Below are positions 33,956 through 43,950 of a stretch of 64,000 bases of DNA, piece by piece. The DNA is from Anomaloglossus baeobatrachus (Eukaryota > Chordata > Amphibia > Anura > Aromobatidae), in assembly GCF_048569485.1 (NCBI RefSeq), contig NC_134359.1:32147996-32211995 (forward strand), read 5' to 3'. The notes under the pieces are model-generated. The model was not told the origin of the DNA. It was given only the letters and a program-made list of their open reading frames with translations, and searched no databases. The number at the start of each line of letters is the position of its first letter. Positions within the stretch are counted from its first letter, which is position 1. A program made the translations under genes and the position numbers.

Positions 33956-34934
33956 CCCCCCACTACCCAGTCTCTATACTATGTCCCTCACACTTTTTTC
34001 CACCAATACTCTCCACTTACAATTTTCTCCCACCATACTGCTGCCTCACACTTTTTAATGGTGCCCCCCTGATTGCTGTGCAGGGGAACATATGCCGCAT
34101 GCCCCCCAAAGGTACGCCCCTGTACAGTGTACAGGAGAATACATGACTGGTACACAATATACTGTGATACAGACATCAGAGGTTATACAATATACACATT
34201 ATTATATACCATCTGATGTGTGTACACAGTGTATCACACTACTCTCTCTGTACGCTGGATGTGGTATACCATGTGCACAGATATACAATCCCCTGCACTG
34301 ATCACACCTGGGCCTACAGGATGTAACATATTCTATATGTAATATGGGCCATATAGTGTAATGTGTGCTGCAGGCTCAGATGTGATCAGTGCAGGATTCT
34401 GTGTAGTGATGTCTCTGCTGGAGATCAGTGTGAGTTATTGCAGGGGAGGGATGAGGCCAATGACCCGGCACTGACAGCCCGACCTGATCTGCAGCAGCTC
34501 ACACTCCGGCGACCGGCAATAACTCACACTGATCCCGAGCAGAGTGGCCGCTGTGCTGACACTATGGAATCCCGTCGGAGTTATCAGCGGCGTCCTGCTC
34601 CCTCCTCACTGCAGCCTCCTGCCCGGCCGGCACCATGATTAATGACCTCATACTTACCGGGATCCACTGAGACCTCCGGTCCTCCCACAAGTTCCTCTAC
34701 GGCAGGAAGAAACAGCAGCGCGGTGACGTCATCCTGGCAGACGCAGCCCACACAGCGTGCAGTGGGCGTGTCTGCAGTACAGTGATGGCCGGGATTGAAA
34801 TACCTTAAAGGTACAGTGCAGTCTTGAACCACTGCAACATTAATAAAATGGCGGACACACAGATGGTGGTGGGGGCCCCCTCAGAGGCTCTTGTGGTGGG
34901 GGCCCCTGGGCTGAAGCCCCGTCTGCCCCGCCTA
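33956..34934. other. Right interior of the hAT composite, non-coding
   Basis: A C-run near 33950, then single-copy-looking sequence with a GC-rich part (34440-34780). No transposase-like frame. It ends in the GGGGGCCCC blocks next to the right terminus. Confidence 0.5.
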
Positions 34935-34960
34935 TAATCCGGCCCTGCGAACATGCATAT

Positions 34961-36242
34961 TGTGAGGTAAATCCGGAGAGATGACGATAAATCATGATAT
35001 TCAAGTATGTCAGGAAGCCCCCTGCTGGTGTCACCCCCCCTTTCCTTCACACAACTGGTTTAGCAACAAATCCCATGGCCATGTCCTGTGATATGGAAAT
35101 GAGGTGGTGTGGGAACAATGGACACAGGATGACTCCCTGCCGTCACCCTGTAACAAGAGCTGTATCTCATTAGCAAGGCTATGGAAATAGCCAGACAGAA
35201 CGACTCCAGTAAAAAATGGTTCATATCTCGCAAGCCATATTTCCGATAAATATGGCAACCATAAAAATGGTGTCTCCGCATGTGGACGATGCCGGCACCC
35301 CCTTTTTATGGGAGCAGGACATTGGGAAATGCCCCAGGCGTGATATCAGCCAATGGGGAACTGGCAGACAGGTCATGAGTCCCCTCGTTCTGTAGCTAAA
35401 TTCATAACTGTCACAATGAGAGCATTGGCGTCCGCCTACGACGCTCCCAGGCCAAGTTATGGCCATATTCCATGTTGTGGATTTTGTCCATAACTCCAGC
35501 CAGGGGTGGAGCAGTGCTCCCTGTGAGGTCACTAAGGTAGGAGGGGACCTGGATTGCCCAGGTTGATAACCCTACTTCGGCCATTTTCCAGTGTTCTTCT
35601 GCTCGGGGGCCTGGTTGGGAAAGACCTGTGAGGGAGTTCCCAGAAACCTGGTCTACAGCGCCCCCCTGTGGCCAGACGCAACAAGGTAACTGCTGGAACT
35701 GTGTATGCCTGTTTGTAACCCATGCTTTGATTGTAACTGTACTCTGACATAACTGTATATTCTGTAGATTCCCTATTGTATATATTGTAGTTTCTAGTGT
35801 GCTTTAGGCTGATTAAATTATATAATTAATCTTGGGCTGTTCTGTTATCTCGATCTTGAATCCCACGTCTGTGTGTTCGGCTAATAGTTACCGTAAATCG
35901 GTTGGTGGCAGCGAATTGTGCCAAGGATTATTGTGGGGAGGCCAGTGAGATTCGGGGAGATTTTATATATTCCGCCCGCGGAGGTCGGGGGAATATATAC
36001 CTTACTCTCACCGGGGACCCTTCAATAATCGGCATAAGTAGTATAGCGGCCTCCTTGCTTATTGTCGGGCAATTCCATAATTGGCCTGACTATAAGAGGG
36101 GCGCTAGAGAGCGCGTCACGTGCTCTGTCTGTCGGTCGGGAGGTATGAAGGAGGGGTGACCCCCACTTGTTACCCCCCGATTGTGACGTACTGGTAGCCA
36201 GCGCGGGGGATTTCTGAGTGACCCCCCCGGTGGTTTGTGACA
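34961..36242 (+). repeat. 5' LTR of the Gmr1-like element
   Basis: 1282 bp. Starts TGTGAGGTAAATCCGG and ends GGTTTGTGACA. It includes a pyrimidine-rich part, AT-rich stretches around 35755-35830 that could hold promoter or polyadenylation signals, and an internal primer-site-like TTGGTGGCAGCGAATT near 35900. Confidence 0.95.
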
Positions 36243-36244
36243 TA

Positions 36245-36262
36245 TTGGTGGCATAGCGGTGG
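36245..36262 (+). other. Candidate primer binding site
   Basis: TTGGTGGCATAGCGGTGG begins 2 bases after the LTR, the expected place for a tRNA-primed start of minus-strand synthesis. TGGTGGC would pair with a tRNA end GCCACCA; I do not assign a specific tRNA. Confidence 0.6.
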
Positions 36263-36446
36263 GATCGAGATAATAGTGTGTGTGAGTGTGAGACCCATAC
36301 TCCCAGACACTAAAGACTGCCTGCAGCAGCTGTGGCTGCTGGGGTCTTCAGACTAGCTCAACACTAGAGTGTCAGAGTGCAGATACTGTAAGGTGTGTGG
36401 AGGCATCAGGTGTCAGTTCTGTGTCAGTGACCAAAAGTCTGCAAGA

Positions 36447-39400
36447 ATGGCTGATGGCACCAGGAGCAGAGCTATGCAACTGGCCAATGCTAAGGCAGGA
36501 GCCGAAGAGAGGGAGGACGGTGCTGTGGACAGCAATGAGGAGGTTGCCCACGAGTCCTCCAGGAGCTCGACGCCAGAAAACCGTTCTGCCGAGGACATTG
36601 CGCAACCTGGCACTGCTGGACAAGATGAGGAGGAGCTCACCCAAGGTTCCTCAACGAGCCAGATGCCAGCCCTCCGCTCTGAAAGGGACAGTGAATCACC
36701 AGGCTCCGCAGCGTGCCGCAGATCACCACGTGCCATTCCACCAAGCCTGGGAGGCTCGGATAGCCTTCTTCAAATGGCTATGGCCCTTCTCCAGGCTGGA
36801 GACCAGAAGGGCTACAAGGAACTCCTGGCAGAGCGCAGGGCAGAGCGGCACGCAGAGCGTGAGGCTGCGGAGCGAGAGCGGCAGGCAGCGCGTGAAGAGC
36901 GAGAGCGAGAGCGACAGGCAGACCGTGACTACCAGCTGCAGCTAGCTCAGCTCCGGCCCTCATCAGCCACATGTGACCTTCAAAACACCAAACTTCCAAA
37001 GGTCCGTGTTGAGGACTTCCCAGTGCTGGAGAAGGATGGAGACTTGGACTCTTTCCTGACTGCTTTTGAACGGACTTGCTTGCAGCACCATCTGAACAAG
37101 GACCAGTGGGCCAAATACCTGACCCCCCGTTTAAGGGGTAAGGCCCTGGATGTCCTTGGGGACTTGCCTGCTGAGGCAGATCAGGGCTACGACACCATCA
37201 AGCGGGCCCTGATCCAACAGTACAACCTCACTCCAGAGTCCTACCGCAAGAAGTTCCGGAGCCTACAGAAGGGACCAAAGGACTCCTGGGCTGACCACCG
37301 GCGGGCACTTGCCCGAGCTGCCGACCACTGGACCCAAGGCCTGCAGCTTTCCACCGGACCGGAGATCCTGGACTTGTTCATCACGGAGCAACTCTTGTGG
37401 AACTGCCCTGAGGATCTCCGCCAGTTCATCCGAGACCAGAAGCCAAAGGGGTCCACGGCTACAGCTGCCCTTGCCGATGACTACACCAACAACCGGGCCC
37501 CTGAGGCCAGGAGAGCGGCCACCAGCAGCACCTGGAGAGGGGGTAAGATGAATTCTGCGACTGCCCCACCTGCCCCTAGACTGCAGGGGGTGTCCCCCTC
37601 AACTCCCCTCTCCAGGCCCGTGGCAGAACCAAGACGGTGCCACCAGTGCAACCTACCTGGACACTTCAAGGCCATGTGCCCTCAGCGTCCCAAGGCCCCG
37701 GCTCCGTCCCCGTCCCAAGGGCCGCCCAAGGTGTATTGTGTGGGTGGGGGTGGTGGTAGGTCCCTGGACAGCTTCCAACCTGTCACCGTCGGCCGGTCTG
37801 TGACCATAGGACTGCGAGACAGCGCCTCGGAGGTGACTCTGGTGCGGCCTGAGATGGTGTCCCCCCAAGACTTGATCCCTGGAAAAACCCTCGCTGTCTC
37901 CGGGATTGGAGGCATTGACCCGGCGCTGCCTGTTGCTGACATTTATGTGGACTGGGGCGCAGGGCGAGGGGTGAGGGAGGTGGGGGTAACTGATCGGATC
38001 CCTGCAAACGTGCTACTTGGGACAGATTTGGGGCAGATAACCTCCCAGTTTGGGCCCCAACCAAGGGCTGAACCTTCAGCCCGTACTGACATGCCTCCTA
38101 ACAATGTTAATGTGTTATCTATGAATGATGTAAGGGAGGAGGGAGTGAACTCTGATTTTTCTGCTTGCATAGACACCATAGACACACACTCAGCTGCAGC
38201 TGTGACAGGGGAGGGGGTCAGAGAAAGGTGTGACAATGCCTCTACAAGTAACCAGCCTGTGAGCTGGGATCTGTTGCCCTCTGCAGGGATAAGCAGAGAG
38301 CAGGGTGCTGCAGGGGGAGGACCAGTGTGTGGGGTGGGGGCTACCACAGCAAATGTGGGGTCCCCAGAGATTTCACAGCGGGGTTCTGTTGCTGCAGGGG
38401 GGGAACAGGCAGGTGAGATTGGGGCCGGTCCAGGAGCGGAAGTGCTCCCAGGTAAGATCTCGGTGCATGGTTCCCCCACAACCGGGGTGTCAGGAAGCCA
38501 GGTAGGTCTGCCTGAACCGGCGACTTGGTCAGGAACGGAGGAGGAGCAGGCACGACCCACGGTCGCAGCGGCTGTGGCCGCTGTCACCCGCAGTGGGAGT
38601 GCTGGAAGCCAAGGGGCCTCCCGGAGGTCCGATAGCTCTTCCCCTTCTGACCAAGTGGCAGCCGAGTCAGGTGGAGGCCAGGACACAGGTCCCGGGGTAC
38701 TGACTGAAGATGTGACAGTCTCGTCGATTCTGGCCACATCTAGTCAGGGGTTTCAGGCAGCGTTAGAAGCTGACGACAGCCTGAAAGCTCTTAAGGAGCA
38801 GGCGGCACAGCCTCCCTCGGACTCGGACCCGGAGCGAGTGGTCTGGGACCAAGGACGGCTGTACCGGGCCACGGTCCAGCAGGGTTCACCGGAGGCGTGG
38901 CCCAGGGACCGACAGTTGGTGGTACCCTATCCGTTCCGGACGGAGTTGTTGCGGATCGCACATGAGATTCCGATGGCCGGACACCTAGGGATCGCTAAGA
39001 CCAAGGCCAGGTTAAACCAGCATTTCTACTGGCCAAAAATGGGGGCCGATGTGGCTGCCTACTGCCGTTCGTGTGAAACCTGTCAGAGAGTGGGGAAGGC
39101 GGGGCCACGCCCCAAAGCCCCACTGGTATCTCTGCCAATCATCGATGAGCCTTTCAGGAGGGTGGCTGTGGATCTGGTCGGCCCGCTGGCCATCCCCAGC
39201 AGCTCCGGGAAACGCTTCATACTGACGGTAGTGGACTATGCCACCCGGTACCCAGAAGCAGTGGCCTTGTCGTCCATTCGGGCTGACAAGGTGGCCACCG
39301 CATTGCTGGAGATTTTCTCCCGAGTGGGTTTTCCCCAGGAAATGCTCACTGACCGGGGGACCCAATTCATGTCCCAGCTGATGGAGGCCCTCTGTAAGCA

Positions 39401-41567
39401 AGTCCAGGTGCGACATCTGGTGGCCAGCCCGTACCATCCACAGACTAATGGCCTGTGCGAGCGGTTCAATGGCACCTTAAAGCAGATGCTTAAGATGTTG
39501 GTCGACTCCCATGGGCGTGACTGGGAGCGGTATCTCCCACACCTGTTATTTGCTTACCGGGAGGTTCCACAGGCCTCAACAGGATTCTCACCGTTTGAGC
39601 TCCTGTACGGGCGACGTGTGCGGGGCCCCCTGGCTCTGGTGAAAGAGGCTTGGGAAGGGGATTTGGCCACCCCTGGAGTGTCGGTTATCGAGTATGTCAT
39701 GCGCTTCCGGGACAAAATGCAGGCCTTGACGCAACTGGTACACGACAATATGGCTCAAGCCCAGGCCGATCAGAAGCGTTGGTACGACCAGAACGCTTGT
39801 GAGAGGACCTACCAAGTGGGTCAAAAGGTGTGGGTACTGGTCCCCGTACCACAGGACAAGCTTCAGGCAGCCTGGGAAGGCCCATACCTCGTGTACCAGC
39901 AGCTCAACCCTGTGACGTACCTGGTCACCCTGGACCCTGCCCGTGGAAGGCGGAAGCCCTTCCATGTGAACATGATGAAGGCACATCATGAGCGGGAGGC
40001 ATGTGCGCTCCCCGTGTGCAACCTGCCCGAGGAGGGAGAAGCGGAAACCCTCTTGGATATGCTAGCCCAGGTTAGGGCAGGCGGATCCATTGAGGATGTG
40101 GAGGTTGGCCACCAGCTCTTGGAAGACCAACGGTCCCAGCTGTGGGCCACCCTCCTCCCCTTCCGGGGGTTGTTTACCAACCAGCCCGGAAGGACTGACT
40201 TGGCTGTCCATCACGTGGACACTGGGGATCATCCCCCGATCCGGCGTTCAGCATATCGGGTCTCCCTGGAGGTGCAGCAACACATGCGCCAGGAGATTGA
40301 CGAGATGCTGAAGCTGGGGGTGATCCAGGCATCCAACAGCGCTTGGGCCTCGCCTGTAGTCCTCGTCCCTAAGAAGGACCGAACCACTCGGTTCTGCGTG
40401 GACTACAGGGGGCTCAATGCGGTCACGGTCGCCGATGCGTACCCAATGCCACGCATCGATGACCTGCTCGATCAGTTGGCCGGGGCTCAGTACCTGACCA
40501 TCATGGATCTGAGCCGGGGATATTGGCAGATCCCCCTGACTCGCAAGGCCAGGGAACGCTCTGCCTTTATTACCCCATTTGGACTGTACGAGTCCACGGT
40601 GATGCCATTCGGGATGAGGAATGCCCCTGCCACTTTCCAGCGGATGGTCAACACCCTGCTCAAGGGACTTGAAGGGTACGCGGCCGCGTACCTGGATGAC
40701 ATTGCCGTCTTCAGTCCCACCTGGGAGGACCACCTAGAGCATCTAGCACAGGTGCTCAGGCGGATCCACCAGGCAGGTTTGACCATCAAGCCGGGAAAGT
40801 GTCAGCTGGCCATGAGCGAGGTCCAGTACCTCGGTCACCGGGTAGGCGGGAGAACACTGAAGCCCGAGCCTGAGAAAGTGGAGGCCATCGCATCCTGGCC
40901 CACCCCCAGGACCAAGAAGCAGGTGATGTCCTTCTTGGGGACCGCTGGGTACTATAGGAGGTTTGTTCCATGCTATAGTAGCCTGGCAAAGCCCTTGACG
41001 GACCTCACCAAGAAGAAGCTGCCCTCTGCAGTCGATTGGACAATGGACTGCGAGACAGCCTTCCGGGCCCTAAAGGACGCCCTGTCCAGCCCGCCCGTGC
41101 TACAGGCAGCCGACTTCACGCGGCCGTTTGTAGTACAGACCGACGCCAGTGACTTCGGCCTCGGTGCGGTGCTCAGCCAGGTGGACTCTGCGAGCCAAGA
41201 GCACCCAGTCTTGTACCTGAGCAGGAAGCTGTTACCAAGGGAAGTTGCCTATTCCACGATGGAGAAGGAGTGCCTGGCCATAGTGTGGGCCCTGCAGCGT
41301 CTGCAACCCTATCTATACGGGCGCCACTTCATCGTGGAGACGGACCACAATCCCCTCAGCTGGTTGCACACCGTCTCTGGGACGAATGGGCGATTGTTGC
41401 GATGGAGCCTTGCGCTCCAGCAATACAACTTCACCATTCGCCACAAAAGGGGCCGTGACCACGGTAACGCAGACGGGCTGTCCCGACAAGGAGAGGTCGC
41501 GGACGGGCGCACGGGGGAACACCGGAGTGTGCTGCCCCCTAGCGCCCTCAAAAGGGGGGAGGTGTGA
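36447..41567 (+). CDS. Gag-Pol polyprotein of the Gmr1-like element
   Basis: 1706 residues from the ATG at 36447 (context AAGAATGG); the open frame extends 26 codons upstream but has no ATG there. Order: charged N-terminus with a coiled-coil-like Glu/Arg stretch (about 125-165); capsid region (about 180-348) resembling a SCAN domain, with YRKKFRSL and FITEQLLWNCPEDLRQFI; CCHC knuckle at 398-411; aspartic-protease-like domain near 458; a low-complexity linker (about 550-760); integrase with HHCC finger from 839, D909, D969, E1005 and a GPY-type end; RT with FCVDYRGLN and YLDD at about 1415; RNase H near 1566 (TDASDFG). It makes the particle and copies and integrates the element. The stop codon lies within the first bases of the 3' LTR. 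Confidence 0.95.
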   Translation: MADGTRSRAMQLANAKAGAEEREDGAVDSNEEVAHESSRSSTPENRSAEDIAQPGTAGQDEEELTQGSSTSQMPALRSERDSESPGSAACRRSPRAIPPSLGGSDSLLQMAMALLQAGDQKGYKELLAERRAERHAEREAAERERQAAREERERERQADRDYQLQLAQLRPSSATCDLQNTKLPKVRVEDFPVLEKDGDLDSFLTAFERTCLQHHLNKDQWAKYLTPRLRGKALDVLGDLPAEADQGYDTIKRALIQQYNLTPESYRKKFRSLQKGPKDSWADHRRALARAADHWTQGLQLSTGPEILDLFITEQLLWNCPEDLRQFIRDQKPKGSTATAALADDYTNNRAPEARRAATSSTWRGGKMNSATAPPAPRLQGVSPSTPLSRPVAEPRRCHQCNLPGHFKAMCPQRPKAPAPSPSQGPPKVYCVGGGGGRSLDSFQPVTVGRSVTIGLRDSASEVTLVRPEMVSPQDLIPGKTLAVSGIGGIDPALPVADIYVDWGAGRGVREVGVTDRIPANVLLGTDLGQITSQFGPQPRAEPSARTDMPPNNVNVLSMNDVREEGVNSDFSACIDTIDTHSAAAVTGEGVRERCDNASTSNQPVSWDLLPSAGISREQGAAGGGPVCGVGATTANVGSPEISQRGSVAAGGEQAGEIGAGPGAEVLPGKISVHGSPTTGVSGSQVGLPEPATWSGTEEEQARPTVAAAVAAVTRSGSAGSQGASRRSDSSSPSDQVAAESGGGQDTGPGVLTEDVTVSSILATSSQGFQAALEADDSLKALKEQAAQPPSDSDPERVVWDQGRLYRATVQQGSPEAWPRDRQLVVPYPFRTELLRIAHEIPMAGHLGIAKTKARLNQHFYWPKMGADVAAYCRSCETCQRVGKAGPRPKAPLVSLPIIDEPFRRVAVDLVGPLAIPSSSGKRFILTVVDYATRYPEAVALSSIRADKVATALLEIFSRVGFPQEMLTDRGTQFMSQLMEALCKQVQVRHLVASPYHPQTNGLCERFNGTLKQMLKMLVDSHGRDWERYLPHLLFAYREVPQASTGFSPFELLYGRRVRGPLALVKEAWEGDLATPGVSVIEYVMRFRDKMQALTQLVHDNMAQAQADQKRWYDQNACERTYQVGQKVWVLVPVPQDKLQAAWEGPYLVYQQLNPVTYLVTLDPARGRRKPFHVNMMKAHHEREACALPVCNLPEEGEAETLLDMLAQVRAGGSIEDVEVGHQLLEDQRSQLWATLLPFRGLFTNQPGRTDLAVHHVDTGDHPPIRRSAYRVSLEVQQHMRQEIDEMLKLGVIQASNSAWASPVVLVPKKDRTTRFCVDYRGLNAVTVADAYPMPRIDDLLDQLAGAQYLTIMDLSRGYWQIPLTRKARERSAFITPFGLYESTVMPFGMRNAPATFQRMVNTLLKGLEGYAAAYLDDIAVFSPTWEDHLEHLAQVLRRIHQAGLTIKPGKCQLAMSEVQYLGHRVGGRTLKPEPEKVEAIASWPTPRTKKQVMSFLGTAGYYRRFVPCYSSLAKPLTDLTKKKLPSAVDWTMDCETAFRALKDALSSPPVLQAADFTRPFVVQTDASDFGLGAVLSQVDSASQEHPVLYLSRKLLPREVAYSTMEKECLAIVWALQRLQPYLYGRHFIVETDHNPLSWLHTVSGTNGRLLRWSLALQQYNFTIRHKRGRDHGNADGLSRQGEVADGRTGEHRSVLPPSALKRGEV
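41550..41562 (+). other. Polypurine tract
   Basis: AAAAGGGGGGAGG directly before the 3' LTR, the usual primer for plus-strand DNA synthesis. It is also translated as the last codons of the polyprotein. Confidence 0.85.
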
Positions 41568-42844
41568 GGTAAATCCGGAGAGATGACGATAAATCATGAT
41601 ATTCAAGTATGTCAGGAAGCCCCCTGCTGGTGTCACCCCCCCTTTCCTTCACACAACTGGTTTAGCAACAAATCCCATGGCCATGTCCTGTGATATGGAA
41701 ATGAGGTGGTGTGGGAACAATGGACACAGGATGACTCCCTGCCGTCACCCTGTAACAAGAGCTGTATCTCATTAGCAAGGCTATGGAAATAGCCAGACAG
41801 AACGACTCCAGTAAAAAATGGTTCATATCTCGCAAGCCATATTTCCGATAAATATGGCAACCATAAAAATGGTGTCTCCGCATGTGGACGATGCCGGCAC
41901 CCCCTTTTTATGGGAGCAGGACATTGGGAAATGCCCCAGGCGTGATATCAGCCAATGGGGAACTGGCAGACAGGTCATGAGTCCCCTCGTTCTGTAGCTA
42001 AATTCATAACTGTCACAATGAGAGCATTGGCGTCCGCCTACGACGCTCCCAGGCCAAGTTATGGCCATATTCCATGTTGTGGATTTTGTCCATAACTCCA
42101 GCCAGGGGTGGAGCAGTGCTCCCTGTGAGGTCACTAAGGTAGGAGGGGACCTGGATTGCCCAGGTTGATAACCCTACTTCGGCCATTTTCCAGTGTTCTT
42201 CTGCTCGGGGGCCTGGTTGGGAAAGACCTGTGAGGGAGTTCCTGGAAACCTGGTCTACAGCGCCCCCCTGTGGCCAGACGCAACAAGGTAACTGCTGGAA
42301 CTGTGTATGCCTGTTTGTAACCCATGCTTTGATTGTAACTGTACTCTGACATAACTGTATATTCTGTAGATTCCCTATTGTATATATTGTAGTTTCTAGT
42401 GTGCTTTAGGCTGATTAAATTATATAATTAATCTTGGGCTGTTCTGTTATCTCGATCTTGAATCCCACGTCTGTGTGTTCGGCTAATAGTTACCGTAAAT
42501 CGGTTGGTGGCAGCGAATTGTGCCAAGGATTATTGTGGGGAGGCCAGTGAGATTCGGGGAGATTTTATATATTCCGCCCGCGGAGGTCGGGGGAATATAT
42601 ACCTTACTCTCACCGGGGACCCTTCAATAATCGGCATAAGTAGTATAGCGGCCTCCTTGCTTATTGTCGGGCAATTCCATAATTGGCCTGACTATAAGAG
42701 GGGCGCTAGAGAGCGCGTCACGTGCTCTGTCTGTCGGTCGGGAGGTATGAAGGAGGGGTGACCCCCACTTGTTACCCCCCGATTGTGACGTACTGGTAGC
42801 CAGCGCGGGGGATTTCTGAGTGACCCCCCCGGTGGTTTGTGACA
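41563..42844 (+). repeat. 3' LTR of the Gmr1-like element
   Basis: 1282 bp, identical to the 5' LTR apart from about two adjacent bases seen by eye. Followed by the CATAT duplication. Confidence 0.95.
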
Positions 42845-42960
42845 CATATGTTATGTATAGGGGGTCACGAGGGATAGCTGTCAGCACAATGGCCTTATCT
42901 TTATAACTAGCTTTCCAAAACGGAATTCTCCAAAGTGGACAATTACTTTGAACAGGAGCG

Positions 42961-43323
42961 GTCATCAGGTCAAACGTGTCTAGATTTTTTCCCATTTTAT
43001 TCCCACCTCTCTCCTGAGTATGCTGTTTTTTGATTTTTTAAAATCCGCCATACGGTTCCAGAGTTATGAGCCTTTCTATTTAGCACTAATATTTATGGTC
43101 TTTACTAAAGGGGGCGTGGTGCAAAAACTCATTTGGGGGCGTGTCTTTACAATCAACCTGTGAGCCACGCCCTGTTGCAGACACCATGAAAATTAGCACT
43201 AACTAAAAAGGCTCATATCTCTGGAACCGTATGGCGGATTTAAGAAAAACAAAAAGTGGAATATTCAGGGGAGCAGCTGGAATGAAAAGAGAGCAAAAAC
43301 CTGACACCTTTTGACCTGATGAC
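42961..43323. mobile_element. Foldback MITE-like palindrome
   Basis: The left arm has GTCATCAGGTCAAA and CCGCCATACGGTTCCAGAG; the right arm mirrors them as CTCTGGAACCGTATGGCGG and TTTTGACCTGATGAC. Arms of about 130 bp enclose a centre with GGGGGCGTG repeats. No protein. Confidence 0.7.
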
Positions 43324-43950
43324 AAATCCTATATAAGAGCATTTGATTGAAATAGACTCTCCCTCCCCTCTACTAAAATAAAATGAAATAAAAAATCTAA
43401 TGAAATACAACCAACTTACACGAACTTAGATAATGACTTCCCTCTAAGAATAAATGATACAAGCTATAATTATGTTAAATAAGAAATTGCTAAAAAACCC
43501 TTTTTCTGTCAAAACAACATTAAACATAATTGTCATTGCAAAGAGAAATCTGCTCATTTAGGGAACGTGTTATTCTCATTTGTATTCAATTCAATTAGAG
43601 GAGACGCACTTTGTCATTATTGGAGATGTTTAATGTGACTGGTAATGATGAGCCCATCTGCAATTCTCCGCTAATTGTTGCCACTGATCCACTATAGTTA
43701 TATAGTGATTCCGAGGATGGATTGTCCAATATCCGCTATGGTAGATGGAGAACATGCGCGGTGATGTACAGGGGGGGAAGGGGGTTGGCTAATATAAGCT
43801 AAGTCATAGGCCACGACCTATGAACTGAACTCCAATGAGCACAATTTATGATGGCTGACGTCTCACCTTCCAGTGAAAGAGAACGGGAATAGTAGTGCAA
43901 CCGACTTGTCTATTTATACAGCGACTACTGCCCAATCCATAGCACCTTTC
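43324..43950. other. Single-copy-looking, possibly conserved non-coding
   Basis: AT-rich with homeobox-type sites (TTCAATTAG, CTAATTG) around 43590-43670 and no repeat signature. No coding frame supported. Confidence 0.35.

Larger units (their letters stand above)
26336..34947. mobile_element. Composite hAT element with exact 8-bp duplications
   Basis: The ends read CAGGGCCGGATTA at left and TATAATCCGGCCCTG at right, followed inward on both sides by GGTGGGGGCCCC-like blocks. The flanks are identical, CGAACATG (26328-26335 and 34948-34955), the 8-bp duplication of hAT transposases. No hAT transposase was found inside; much of the 8.6 kb is later insertions (MITE 27043, DD37E element 27464, Harbinger-like MITE 29298, Tc1 30126) and the minisatellite at 31800-33955. 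The element is therefore non-autonomous as it stands. Confidence 0.85.
34961..42844 (+). mobile_element. Gmr1-like Ty3/gypsy LTR retrotransposon, whole
   Basis: 7884 bp with two LTRs of 1282 bp (34961-36242 and 41563-42844), ends TGTGAG..TGACA, and a 5-bp duplication CATAT on both sides (34956-34960 and 42845-42849). A primer-site-like TTGGTGGCATAGCGG follows the left LTR, and a polypurine tract AAAAGGGGGGAGG abuts the right one. One long frame encodes gag, protease, integrase, reverse transcriptase and RNase H in that order. Integrase before RT defines Gmr1-like elements within Ty3/gypsy. The LTRs differ by only about two bases by eye, so it is a very young insertion. It lies next to the hAT target duplication. 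Confidence 0.95.

Noticed and set aside
33956-34946. A host promoter or first exon in the GC-rich part of the hAT composite
   Set aside because: Short CpG-rich stretch with no convincing exon, splice donor or reading frame.
37943-38737. A 264-codon minus-strand frame
   Set aside because: Antisense shadow of the Gag-Pol linker; low complexity only.
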